Source of the DNA: an uncultured Eggerthella sp.
Lineage (GTDB): Bacteria; Actinomycetota; Coriobacteriia; Coriobacteriales; Eggerthellaceae
Direction of reading: 5' to 3'
Assembly (NCBI GenBank): GCA_902464295.1
Contig: CABQIW010000028.1
Location: 1 to 24,653, forward strand
Length of the DNA: 24,653 nt
The position numbers and the translations under genes were made by a program. The notes under the pieces were generated by a model. The model was not told the origin of the DNA. It searched no databases and saw only the letters and a program-made list of their open reading frames with translations. Shown piece by piece: positions 1 to 8,136 of the stretch (the stretch's first letter is position 1; each line of letters starts with the position of its first letter).

Positions 1-43
1 CCAGTGGAGAGGGTAAGACACGAGGTTCCCCGCTTCCCTGCTC

Positions 44-68
44 AAGAACCTGCATCTTGCAGGTTCTT
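44..68 (+). terminator. Hairpin, possible terminator of a gene left of the window
   Basis: An 11-bp perfect stem (44-54 with 58-68) closes a 3-base loop. Only a short T run follows on the + strand, so it would be a weak rho-independent terminator. Bases 1-223 hold no convincing gene. They also contain a 9-bp inverted repeat (6-14 with 140-148) whose meaning is unclear. Confidence 0.45.
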
Positions 69-223
69 TCGTGCGTCGCTGCTTTGCTCGGGTTTTATTA
101 CTAACGAATTTAGTCGGCAAAGAGTCACCTCGCTGCCTCACCCTCTCCGCTGATCGAGCGCAGCCGATGCGGGTTTTGTCGGGAAGGTGCGCAGGTGACG
201 AACGATGAATTCCTTCGTCAAAC

Positions 224-1702
224 TTATTCCCAGTCAGCGCCGATCACCACAAGGAAATCGGTCTTGAATGAATAGGTGCCGCCTGTGTTCTTCTTGAGCT
301 GACCAACCCCGAGCGCATCTGCAATTGCCTGCGCTTGAGCCTTATCAGATTCGTCGTTATAGATGATGAGCGTTTTCTTGTACTTGGAATCGTCTGCATT
401 GCCGGTATCGGTTATAGCACCCTTATCTGAAAGCTTTTTAGCAGCTTCTGCGGCAACGCCATTTATACCCGCGCCATTACGAACTGCAATTTCAACGCCC
501 GAAAGGCTTGAGCTTGATGCATTGGAGCCATTCGTTACAGATGCGTTCTTGCCACCGTCACCAATGACGGCGAGCGTAACACCGGTATTAGGGTCAACCA
601 AGCCTTCTTCCGTAGGTGGAAGACCTGCATCAACGCGCTTCATCATCTCGCGCCAAGGCTCTTCATCAAGAACAGCCCACCAAATGTCGTTTTCATACAG
701 TGGCGTAGTGGGCTCCATAGCCGAATAGATATCTTCATCAACGTTGATATCTTTGAAGGTGTTCGCAAAACCAAGGATACTCGAGACCGAGAAGTCGGTG
801 GTGATGTAGTTGGCAAGCGTGTTGACCGTGTTAGTCATGGTTGCCACGTCGGAAGACATGATCTTCTTCAAGATAGCCGAGATGACCATGCGCTGGTTCG
901 CTGCACGCATGAGATCGCCATCACCGTACTTATCATAGGCGTGACGCGAACGACAGAGCACGAGCGCTTGTGAACCATTAAGCGTTTGCGGACCTGCCTC
1001 AAGCGGCTCGCCAGCAAGGGGGTCATCGATAGCCATGGGCACATCGACTTCAACACCGCCAAGCGCATTGACCACATCTTCAAAGCCATTGAAATCGATT
1101 TCGGCGTAATGATGGATCGGCACACCCGCCAGCTTCGATACTGTTTTGACCGCGAGTGAGGGACCACCGAAAGCATATGCCGCATTGATCTTCTGTTTGC
1201 CATAGCCTGGCAATTCGACCATCGTGTCGCGATAGATCGAAACCATGGTTATCTTGGTATTACGCGGATCGACACGGGTAAGGATCATGGAGTCGGTGCG
1301 ATACGCACCGCCGTAAATGTCGCTCTCTTCGCGCTCTTCTGATTTATCAACGCCGATCAACAACATGTAGAACGGTTCGCTGGGAGAATCGGATGCGGTG
1401 AGCGAAGCGAGAAGGTCCTCGTCAAGACCATCTTGCAGATTACGGTCGATATTGGAAATGAAAGCAAACGCAACACCGACACCCGCAAGTACGACTACCA
1501 GGAAGATGGCGGCAACCGTCATACCAACTTTGCGTTTATGATGCTTCTTCTGCTTACGAGAGGCATCGTGATACTGTTCTACATTACCGTGCCGAGAATA
1601 GGCACTCGCATCATAAGGCGATGTGAAAGATTTCCCGCTGTATGACGAGTTTTCGGCACTGCGGACGGCATGGCGCCCAGTCTTTTTTCGCGATTTCATC
1701 AT
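224..1702 (-). CDS. LCP (LytR-CpsA-Psr) family wall-polymer ligase with LytR_C domain
   Basis: This is a 492-residue membrane-anchored protein. The family transfers undecaprenyl-linked glycopolymers onto peptidoglycan at the outer face of the membrane. A basic cytoplasmic N-terminus (about 1-59) precedes one membrane segment (61-83). An LCP catalytic domain follows at about 110-285, with the conserved YRTDSMIL stretch (134-141), SIYRDT (155-160) and the RSRHAYDKYGDGD/ANQR region (251-271) that carries the phosphate-binding arginines. After a Ser/Asn-rich linker near 385-400, a LytR_C domain runs from about 402 to 490 (VRNGAGINGVA). Two ATGs occur in tandem at the start and no Shine-Dalgarno sequence is visible before them. 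A TATATA box lies only 3 bases upstream, so translation may be leaderless. The gene stands alone. The family call is secure; the polymer it transfers cannot be told. Confidence 0.9.
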   Translation of the reverse strand: MMKSRKKTGRHAVRSAENSSYSGKSFTSPYDASAYSRHGNVEQYHDASRKQKKHHKRKVGMTVAAIFLVVVLAGVGVAFAFISNIDRNLQDGLDEDLLASLTASDSPSEPFYMLLIGVDKSEEREESDIYGGAYRTDSMILTRVDPRNTKITMVSIYRDTMVELPGYGKQKINAAYAFGGPSLAVKTVSKLAGVPIHHYAEIDFNGFEDVVNALGGVEVDVPMAIDDPLAGEPLEAGPQTLNGSQALVLCRSRHAYDKYGDGDLMRAANQRMVISAILKKIMSSDVATMTNTVNTLANYITTDFSVSSILGFANTFKDINVDEDIYSAMEPTTPLYENDIWWAVLDEEPWREMMKRVDAGLPPTEEGLVDPNTGVTLAVIGDGGKNASVTNGSNASSSSLSGVEIAVRNGAGINGVAAEAAKKLSDKGAITDTGNADDSKYKKTLIIYNDESDKAQAQAIADALGVGQLKKNTGGTYSFKTDFLVVIGADWE

Positions 1703-1705
1703 GAG

Positions 1706-1711
1706 TATATA
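1706..1711 (-). promoter_or_regulatory. Possible -10 box of the LCP gene (leaderless start)
   Basis: On the minus strand TATATA sits 3 bases before the first ATG of the LCP gene, and no ribosome site lies between them. With the usual 6-7 base distance, transcription would begin at about the second ATG (position 1699), giving a leaderless message. No good -35 box was found, so this is tentative. Confidence 0.3.
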
Positions 1712-1866
1712 ATGCTCAAACTCTATTTGTTACGCAATCGTTTATCGGGTAACAAAACAAGAACTCCGCGTATTTAGCGTTTTTTCTCCAAAAATGTGTT
1801 GAGCCCATGAATTTTGTAAGGTTTCTCGTACAAAATAGAAGCCTTTTTGTGCCGGTTTCATAGTGG

Positions 1867-2418
1867 CTACTTGCCTTGATCGGCCTTGTCTGCAGAGTCG
1901 TTAGGCAGGGTAAAACGCCATGAGCAACCGCATGTCGGATCCGTGATCTCGGGGTAGCAGCTCAGACACTCGACCTCGATGCGCGGGTCGATCGTCTGGG
2001 CGAACGTGGTGTATTCATTGATGCCAGCTGGCTTGCACGGATGGAATTCCATGCCCTTGCGCGAACGGGCTGCTTGGACGCGGCACTCATCAGTGCGGAA
2101 GATGAGCGCGTCGTCTTCCCAGTGCATGCTCGTCTCGTTCGCGATCGTGTTGTAGTAGAGCGGAAGGGCCTGCGCAAGGCCTTCAAGTCCGGGATATTCA
2201 GCAAGGTTAAGGAACTTCTTCAGGCGCCTTGCCTCGGAAATGGGATAGCGCTCCCACACGGCAATATCGATCTCCATGGCGTAATCCATGCCCTTGCGTT
2301 CTTCAAGAACCTGGAACCAGGTGCCATCCATAGCGACCAGGTTCTTCGAGGCCATCCTCAGAAGCTCTACGAGCTGTTCTTTGGTCAAGTTCTCGATCGC
2401 ATTCTTCAAGCTAGGCAT
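1867..2418 (-). CDS. DUF6125-like Cys-rich protein (ATC-hydrolase-like family)
   Basis: This is a soluble 183-residue protein of unknown function. The ATG at 2418 is chosen because AAAGGATGAAGC precedes it; a longer frame to 2526 would add 36 residues with no ribosome site. The N-terminal half (MDGTWFQVLEERKGMDYAMEID, about 30-51, quoted in part) resembles proteins I recall as DUF6125 and related to L-2-amino-thiazoline-4-carboxylate hydrolases. The C-terminal part holds cysteines at 112, 128, 151, 154, 163 and 165, including ECLSC and CGC, which suggests a metal site. No signal peptide or membrane segment is seen. It is divergent from the murT-gatD gene across 145 bases. The family assignment is from memory and moderate; no substrate is proposed. 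Confidence 0.6.
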   Translation of the reverse strand: MPSLKNAIENLTKEQLVELLRMASKNLVAMDGTWFQVLEERKGMDYAMEIDIAVWERYPISEARRLKKFLNLAEYPGLEGLAQALPLYYNTIANETSMHWEDDALIFRTDECRVQAARSRKGMEFHPCKPAGINEYTTFAQTIDPRIEVECLSCYPEITDPTCGCSWRFTLPNDSADKADQGK

Positions 2419-2563
2419 TGCTTCATCCTTTCGATCCAGTAGGGCAATGAGGAACCACTGCGTCAGCACGCTCAAACTGTTCGTTCGATGATACCTGCTT
2501 GCACAAATGCGCTCAAGCAAGACCATCGTGTAGAATGATTCGTACTAAGAGTGAGGAGCGAGC

Positions 2564-4714
2564 ATGAGCTTTCGCAAGACAGGTGCCCGCTTGGCATCGT
2601 CGCTTTCCACCTGGGGGCTGAAGACCCTTGCCCATCGTCCGGCAGCGAACATGCCGGGCAAGATCGCACTCAAGATCGACCCCGATATCATCTCCGAAGA
2701 GATGAGCAAGATCGCGGAAGGTTCGATCGTGGTAGTGGGCACGAACGGAAAGACCACCGTAACCAACATGATCGCTGATGTGATCGAAGCAAGCGGCAAG
2801 ACCATCGCGTGCAATCGTACGGGCGCGAACATGGCTTATGGCGTGGCGGCTACGCTCTTGCAGACTGAACCGGTCGACTGGGGCGTGTTCGAGTCCGACG
2901 AGCTCTGGCTCGCGCGCATCTTGCCGCAGGTGAAGGCCACTTATGTGGTGCTGTTGAACCTCTTTCGCGACCAGCTCGACCGTTGTGGCGAGATCGACCG
3001 CGTACAAGATGCCATCATCTCTGGACTCGAGCATTCGCCCGAGTCCACGCTCATCTACAACGCCGATGATCCCCTGTGCGCGATCATCGCCGAGAAAGTC
3101 GAGAATAAAGCGATCGCCTTTGGCGTGAGCGAAGACATGCACCTCGCGCAGAACACCGTTGCTGATGCGCAGATGTGCCAGCGTTGCTCAGGCATGTTCA
3201 CCTACGATTATCGCCAGTATGGACAGCTCGGTACCTATCGCTGCGAAAACTGCGGCTTTGCGCGCCCTGAATTGGATGTTCATGCGCATAATGTGACCTT
3301 CGATGGCGGTATCACCTACGCGATCACCGATACGATCGATTCCGCGCAAGCTACCATGCGCCTCGCACAGTCTGGCCCCTACATGGTCTATAACACACTT
3401 GCGGTATGGACCTGCGCGCACGAACTGGGCATCGATAACGAAACCATTCAGGAATGCGTCAGCGCGTTCGACCCGCAAAATGGGCGATTGCAGCACCTTA
3501 CGATCGAAGGGCGCCCGCTGCTTCTGAATCTTGCGAAGAACCCCACCGGGTTCAATCAGAACTTGAAGATCATCACCGCTGATGAAGGCAAGAAGGTGGT
3601 AGCGTTCTTCATCAATGACAATGAAGCAGATGGGCACGATATCTCATGGATCTGGGACTGCGATTTCGAAGAGCTCGCAAGCCAGCCGGAGCTTGTGGTC
3701 TATGCTGGCGGCACGCGCAAGAACGATCTGCAGCTGCGCCTGAAATATGCTGGCATCCAGGCACGACTCATCAACAGCGTGAACGATATGGTCGACACTG
3801 CACTCGACATGCCCGCCGATTGGAGCATGTACGCAATTGCGAATTACACGGCATTGCCCGCAGTGCGCGCTGCGCTGATGGAACGCGCCGATAGCGCTGA
3901 GGTGGCAACCGTGCGCGAAGGCATGCTCAGCGTTACCCCCGCGGTCATGAATACTACGATCCCGCCCATCCAACAGGAGCCGCTGCGCATCGTACATCTC
4001 TTCCCTGATCTGCTCAACCTCTACGGAGATGGGGGCAATCTGAAGGTGCTCATGCAGCGTTGCGCTTGGCGTGGAATCCCTGCTCAATTAGAACAGATCC
4101 ACTACGGCGATGAGTTCGACATCTCCAAGGCCGATATCGTGTTCATGGGAGGCGGTCCCGATCGCGAACAGCATCTTGCCTCGCAGGAGATCTTGAAGAA
4201 CAAGGAGCAGCTTGCCACCTACGTCGAAGACGATGGTGTGTTGCTTGCCATCTGCGGTGGGTATCAAATTTTGGGCAAGAACTGGCTGATGGGTGATGAG
4301 ATCGTTGAAGGGCTTTCGATCATTGATGCCGAGACCAAACGCGCAAACAAAGGCTTCGATCGCTTGATCGAGAATATCGCGCTCGTCTCCCCTATCGCCT
4401 CGCATCCCGTGATCGGCTACGAGAATCATGCGGGACGCACGCACCTCGGCGAAGGTCTTGAGCCATTCGGTCAAGTAATCTCAACGACCGGGCACGGCAA
4501 CAATGACACCTCTGGTGCCGATGGCGTACGTTACAAGAACGTGATCGGGTCCTATTTGCATGGACCACTTTTAGGGAAGAACCCTGAAGTTGCCGATTGG
4601 CTCATCGCGAGCGCGCTCTCACGTAAATTCGGCCAGACCGTGAAGCTCGAAGTGCTCGATGATGCCGTCGAACTGAACGCCAACGATTTCATGGCAGCTC
4701 GCCTCATCAAATAA
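2564..4714 (+). CDS. murT-gatD: MurT-GatD fusion, lipid II isoglutaminyl synthase
   Basis: A single 716-residue chain carries both subunits of the enzyme that amidates the alpha-carboxyl of D-Glu in lipid II, using glutamine and ATP at the cytoplasmic membrane face. Residues 1 to about 445 are MurT: P-loop GTNGKTTVT (59-67), a Mur ligase centre, a four-Cys zinc ribbon (Cys205, Cys208, Cys227, Cys230) inserted in the middle domain, and a DUF1727 end with the NDN...DGxDISWIWD stretch (351-365). Staphylococcal MurT supplies an Asp to the partner active site, and that residue is expected in this C-terminal part. A linker (about 448-472) leads to GatD (474-716), starting RIVHLFPDLLNLYGD, with the class I amidotransferase nucleophile Cys564 (AICGGYQ) and His666 (SYLHGP). 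GAGGAG lies 5 bases before the ATG. In staphylococci and streptococci these are two adjacent genes. The reading frame is intact across the junction. Confidence 0.95.
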   Translation: MSFRKTGARLASSLSTWGLKTLAHRPAANMPGKIALKIDPDIISEEMSKIAEGSIVVVGTNGKTTVTNMIADVIEASGKTIACNRTGANMAYGVAATLLQTEPVDWGVFESDELWLARILPQVKATYVVLLNLFRDQLDRCGEIDRVQDAIISGLEHSPESTLIYNADDPLCAIIAEKVENKAIAFGVSEDMHLAQNTVADAQMCQRCSGMFTYDYRQYGQLGTYRCENCGFARPELDVHAHNVTFDGGITYAITDTIDSAQATMRLAQSGPYMVYNTLAVWTCAHELGIDNETIQECVSAFDPQNGRLQHLTIEGRPLLLNLAKNPTGFNQNLKIITADEGKKVVAFFINDNEADGHDISWIWDCDFEELASQPELVVYAGGTRKNDLQLRLKYAGIQARLINSVNDMVDTALDMPADWSMYAIANYTALPAVRAALMERADSAEVATVREGMLSVTPAVMNTTIPPIQQEPLRIVHLFPDLLNLYGDGGNLKVLMQRCAWRGIPAQLEQIHYGDEFDISKADIVFMGGGPDREQHLASQEILKNKEQLATYVEDDGVLLAICGGYQILGKNWLMGDEIVEGLSIIDAETKRANKGFDRLIENIALVSPIASHPVIGYENHAGRTHLGEGLEPFGQVISTTGHGNNDTSGADGVRYKNVIGSYLHGPLLGKNPEVADWLIASALSRKFGQTVKLEVLDDAVELNANDFMAARLIK

Positions 4715-4785
4715 ACCACCAGCCCGCCGACCACCAACACGCTTTTGGTAGGATCAGCGGAAAAGACACGCTACTAGACAATAAA

Positions 4786-4814
4786 AAGCGGGCAGGAATA
4801 ATCCCTGCCCGCTT
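4786..4814 (-). terminator. Rho-independent terminator of the acyl-CoA ligase gene
   Basis: A perfect 11-bp GC-rich stem (4786-4796 with 4804-4814) has a 7-base loop. On the minus strand it is followed by TTTTTAT. It lies 28 bases past the ligase stop codon. It may also block read-through from murT-gatD on the + strand. Confidence 0.85.
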
Positions 4815-4841
4815 GCATTCGGCTGCTCTGTTGCGCAAAAA

Positions 4842-6482
4842 CTACTCTGCGGCTTTGAGGCGCTTGTCCAGTTCGTCGGCGAGCTGGTGACGCTTCACCT
4901 TGCCGCTTTCCGTATGAGGAATCTCATCGATGAACTCGATGTGCTCTGGCCACAGACGCTTCGCGATGCCCTTCGCGGTAAGGTAATCAGCGATGGAATC
5001 GAGCGTGGGGCGCTCTGCATGCGGATCTTCGAGCACGATGAAGGTGCAGATGCGCTCGCCCAAGCGATCATCGGGCAAACCGATGGTGGCATGATCGCCA
5101 ACGCCCGGGCAACCCATGAGGTTCTCGTCGACTTCGTTGGCAGAGATGTTGATACCACCACGAATGAGGATCTCTTTCTTGCGACCGTTGATGCGGATGC
5201 GGTGTTCATCATCCATGTAGCAGAGGTCGCCTGAAGAGAACCAGCCGTCATCGGAAAGCTCTTTGGCGGTTGCTTCAGGGTTCTTCAGGTAACCTGCGAA
5301 CATGTGCGGACCGCGCGAAAGCTCTTCACCCTGTTCGCCATGAGGAACTTCGTTACCGAACTCATCAACAACCTTGACCTCGATACCCTCAGGAGCAACA
5401 CCGGACCAAGCGCCATCCCACTCGAGCGCCTTTGCGGGCGGAACGAAGAGATGCGGGCAGCTTTCGGTGGAACCGTAGCATTCGCAGAGAACCACATCAT
5501 GAGATGCAGCGCGCTCAACCATGGAGCCTGGAACGGGAGCACCGCCACAGATGTAGAGCTTGAGCGATTCGAAATCGAGATCGGTGGAATCCGCCGTGTT
5601 CAGCATGTCGTAAATGAACGGCGTGGCACCCATCGACCAGGTAACGCCTTCGCGATTCATCTGCTCGATCGCCTCTTCAGGGTTGAAGTGATGCGCGACT
5701 ACGACGCGACCGCCGAGCAGCAGAGGCGTGATGAGACCATGATTAAAGCCTGTTGCATGATTGAGCGGAGCCGGCATGAACATGACATCGTCTTTCGTAA
5801 GACCAAGACCGGTCGAGAATGCGCGCTCGGAGAAGAGCAGCGCGTTGTGCGTGATGAGCACCGCCTTCGGACGACCCGTGGTGCCAGAAGTGGAGAGGAT
5901 GAGCACCACTTCATCGGACTTGCTGCCCGCTTCACCCGTGTAAGGCTCGTATTTTTCGAAGATCTCTTTGAGCGTAGTGGCCGATTTCGCATCGACCGTT
6001 TTGTCGTGAACTGCGATCGCATTGATCGGAAGAGAAGGGATGCGCTCGACCACCGAGAAGATCTGATCTTCGAAGTTGGTCTTATGATGGAAAGTGGGAG
6101 CAATGAATGCCTTGGATTCAACAAGGTTCATGGCGTAGACGAGGTCTTCGCCGTTGAAGGTGACCGCGAGCGGATGGATGACCGCGCCGACTTTCAGGCA
6201 AGCAACATAGAGAATAGCGAATTCAGACCACGGCGGCATCTGGAAGGTGACCACATCCCCGTTCTGGATGCCCTGTTCACGTAGCCATGAAGCAAGACGA
6301 GCAGCTTTATCGTCGATTTCAGCATAGGTAAGGCGCACGCCCATGTCGTCGGAGATATACTCACGATCGGGATGAGCCGCAACGCGATCGTTCCAAATAT
6401 CGTTGACCGTCTTTTCGGTCCAATAACCTTGCTCGTAATAGCGCTTTTTGTTCTCTTCGTTGATCTTGAGATCGGTAATCAT
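4842..6482 (-). CDS. AMP-binding acyl-CoA ligase (AliA-like)
   Basis: This 546-residue member of the ANL superfamily would activate a carboxylic acid with ATP to an acyl-adenylate and then a CoA thioester in the cytoplasm. Motifs seen are LSTSGTTGRPKAV (196-208, phosphate loop), YGSTE (336-340), WFSSGD with Asp419, NGRKKE (432-437, hinge region) and the C-terminal PHTESGKVKR with Lys528, the usual adenylation lysine. Length and layout fit cyclohexanecarboxylate- or medium-chain acyl-CoA ligases such as AliA, but the acid substrate cannot be read from the sequence. GGAAGAGGG precedes the ATG. It is divergent from a CoA-transferase gene across 215 bases with a palindrome just upstream of this start, so the two may be co-regulated in acid or acyl-CoA metabolism. 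Confidence 0.88.
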   Translation of the reverse strand: MITDLKINEENKKRYYEQGYWTEKTVNDIWNDRVAAHPDREYISDDMGVRLTYAEIDDKAARLASWLREQGIQNGDVVTFQMPPWSEFAILYVACLKVGAVIHPLAVTFNGEDLVYAMNLVESKAFIAPTFHHKTNFEDQIFSVVERIPSLPINAIAVHDKTVDAKSATTLKEIFEKYEPYTGEAGSKSDEVVLILSTSGTTGRPKAVLITHNALLFSERAFSTGLGLTKDDVMFMPAPLNHATGFNHGLITPLLLGGRVVVAHHFNPEEAIEQMNREGVTWSMGATPFIYDMLNTADSTDLDFESLKLYICGGAPVPGSMVERAASHDVVLCECYGSTESCPHLFVPPAKALEWDGAWSGVAPEGIEVKVVDEFGNEVPHGEQGEELSRGPHMFAGYLKNPEATAKELSDDGWFSSGDLCYMDDEHRIRINGRKKEILIRGGINISANEVDENLMGCPGVGDHATIGLPDDRLGERICTFIVLEDPHAERPTLDSIADYLTAKGIAKRLWPEHIEFIDEIPHTESGKVKRHQLADELDKRLKAAE

Positions 6483-6513
6483 AGTCCCTCTTCCTTTTTT
6501 ATGAGGTTAGAAC

Positions 6514-6529
6514 GTGTTCATGAGAACAC
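6514..6529. promoter_or_regulatory. Palindromic operator candidate, acyl-CoA ligase side
   Basis: The perfect inverted repeat GTGTTC-ATGA-GAACAC is centred 39-40 bases upstream of the acyl-CoA ligase ATG. It has no T tract, so it fits a dimeric repressor or activator site better than a terminator. A degraded GAACATGTT element (6657-6665) lies on the CoA-transferase side of the same divergent region. Confidence 0.5.
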
Positions 6530-6663
6530 TGGGCAAAATTTTACCTGTTAAGTAAGCCCCCATCAACACAAAACCAATCCAAATCCGCACTAACCTATTT
6601 TCATTTACGATAAATCGCTCTGCACTGCGGCGCATAAGAGGTTGTATGCTTATGTGAACATGT

Positions 6664-6687
6664 TTTTGAACCCAATTTTGAACCCAA
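6664..6687 (+). repeat. Tandem 12-mer directly before the CoA-transferase ribosome site
   Basis: TTTTGAACCCAA occurs twice back to back with no mismatch, ending where AAGGGGG (the ribosome site) begins. It may be a duplicated regulator site or a chance slippage product. It lies in the transcribed leader or the promoter of the CoA-transferase. Confidence 0.7.
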
Positions 6688-6697
6688 GGGGGCTTGT

Positions 6698-8005
6698 ATG
6701 GAGTGGCAGCAGATCTATAAGGATCGCAGTATGGACGTTGAGACGATGCTTGATCGCTTCGTAGGCGATGGCACGTCCGTTTTCGTAGGAACCTTCGAAG
6801 TGGCTGGTGGCCTTATCCGTCCGATGCTCAAGCGCATTCAAGACGGAGCGTTGCATGGTATCTCGATGTACGGCGGCATCACGAGCGAGGATTTGCATCT
6901 CGATGAATTGACCGTTGGCTTCGACGAATTCCATTACCACAACTACTTCACCGGTGGCAACGAGCGCAATGGCATTTCAGCTGGTCATACTGCCTATGTG
7001 CCCCTGCATCTTCATCGTACGAAGAACCTTGTTGAAAACGACGGGATCGATGTGGCGTTCATCGCCATGACGCCTCCCGACAAGCATGGCTACTGCAACA
7101 TCGGCCACGTGGGTTGTCGCCCTGAAGGCATTCGCACGGCAAAGCACGTTATCGCACAGATCAACCCGAGCGTGCCGTGGGTGAATGGCCTTGAGCGCAA
7201 CCTGCATGTTTCGCAGATCGATGCCTTCGTTGAGATCGATCAGCCCATGACGCAGATGCCGATCGCCGAGCCAAAGCCTGAAGAGAAGATCGTGGGCGAT
7301 ATCGTTTGCGAGCTCATCGAAGATGGCTCGTGCATTCAGCTCGGATTCGGCTCGATCGCAAATGCCATTGCTGAAGGCTTGAAAGCGCGCAAGCATTTGG
7401 GCGTGCACTCCGAGATGTTCAACGATGCCATGGCAGAGCTGCAGGAGCTCGGTGTTATCGACAACAGCCGCAAGAACTATCTGCCCGGCGTCTCCGTTGC
7501 GGGCTTCGCTTCTGGCCAGCAGTATCTCTACGACTTCATCGATCATAACCCGGGTATGTTCTTCACGCCCTACTCCCACGTGAACAACCCTGATTTCATC
7601 CGCTTGAATGACAACATGGTTTCCGTGAATTCTGCTGTTTCGGTCGATCTGACCGGCCAAGTTTGCGCTGAGAGCATCGGAACGCGCCAGTATTCTGGTA
7701 CCGGCGGACAGGTCGACTTCATCCGTGGCGCGACGCTCGCGAAGAACGGCAAAGCTATCATTGCCATGACCTCTACCACGAAAACGAAGAATGGCGTTGT
7801 CTCGAAGATCGCTCCTACCCTCATGGCTGGCAGCGTGGTCACTTCGCTGCGTACCGATGTTCAGTATTTCGTGACCGAATATGGCTGCGTGAACTTGATG
7901 TACTGCGACATTCCTGAGCGTTGCCGTCGTTTGATCAGCATCGCTCACCCCGATTTCCGCGATGAGCTCACGCACGAGGCGAAGAAGCTCGGGTATTTGT
8001 ATTAG
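6698..8005 (+). CDS. Acetyl-CoA hydrolase/4-hydroxybutyrate CoA-transferase family protein
   Basis: This 435-residue family I-type CoA-transferase would exchange CoA between an acyl-CoA (often acetyl-CoA) and a free carboxylate through a glutamyl-CoA intermediate. Two alpha/beta halves are seen. The probable catalytic Glu239 lies in LGVHSEMFNDA, matching by position Glu238 of the Clostridium aminobutyricum 4-hydroxybutyrate CoA-transferase. A GTGGQVDF loop (334-341) and TEYGCVNL (393-400) are also typical. AAGGGGG lies 5 bases before the ATG. It is divergent from an acyl-CoA ligase, which suggests paired handling of the same or related organic acids, though the substrate is not known. The length is normal and no domain is missing. 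A strong hairpin follows at 8062. Confidence 0.88.
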   Translation: MEWQQIYKDRSMDVETMLDRFVGDGTSVFVGTFEVAGGLIRPMLKRIQDGALHGISMYGGITSEDLHLDELTVGFDEFHYHNYFTGGNERNGISAGHTAYVPLHLHRTKNLVENDGIDVAFIAMTPPDKHGYCNIGHVGCRPEGIRTAKHVIAQINPSVPWVNGLERNLHVSQIDAFVEIDQPMTQMPIAEPKPEEKIVGDIVCELIEDGSCIQLGFGSIANAIAEGLKARKHLGVHSEMFNDAMAELQELGVIDNSRKNYLPGVSVAGFASGQQYLYDFIDHNPGMFFTPYSHVNNPDFIRLNDNMVSVNSAVSVDLTGQVCAESIGTRQYSGTGGQVDFIRGATLAKNGKAIIAMTSTTKTKNGVVSKIAPTLMAGSVVTSLRTDVQYFVTEYGCVNLMYCDIPERCRRLISIAHPDFRDELTHEAKKLGYLY

Positions 8006-8061
8006 CGCATAAGGAGCCAGTAAGAAAGAGGGACGCTTCGAAGATCCCCGCTTTGCTACTC

Positions 8062-8094
8062 AAAAAGGACTGCAGTGTTGCTGCAGTCCTTTTT
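8062..8094 (+). terminator. Bidirectional terminator between convergent genes
   Basis: A 14-bp stem (8062-8075 with 8081-8094) has a 5-base loop, with AAAAA on the left and TTTTTT on the right. It can therefore end the CoA-transferase message on the + strand and the metallo-hydrolase message on the - strand. Confidence 0.9.
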
Positions 8095-8136
8095 TCGTGC
8101 ACACGCTCCTGTAATGCGCGTATGGTGTGCTAGGGC

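Noticed and set aside
6..148. GGAGAGGGT/ACCCTCTCC inverted repeat (6-14 with 140-148) as a structured RNA
   Set aside because: Nine paired bases over 125 bases with no further helices that I can pair convincingly; too weak to call.
5304..6284. 326-codon + strand frame opposite the acyl-CoA ligase
   Set aside because: Antisense shadow of a gene with every ANL motif; the translation is low-complexity in Arg and His.
6977..7975. 332-codon minus-strand frame opposite the CoA-transferase
   Set aside because: Antisense shadow; no start signal and no family resemblance.
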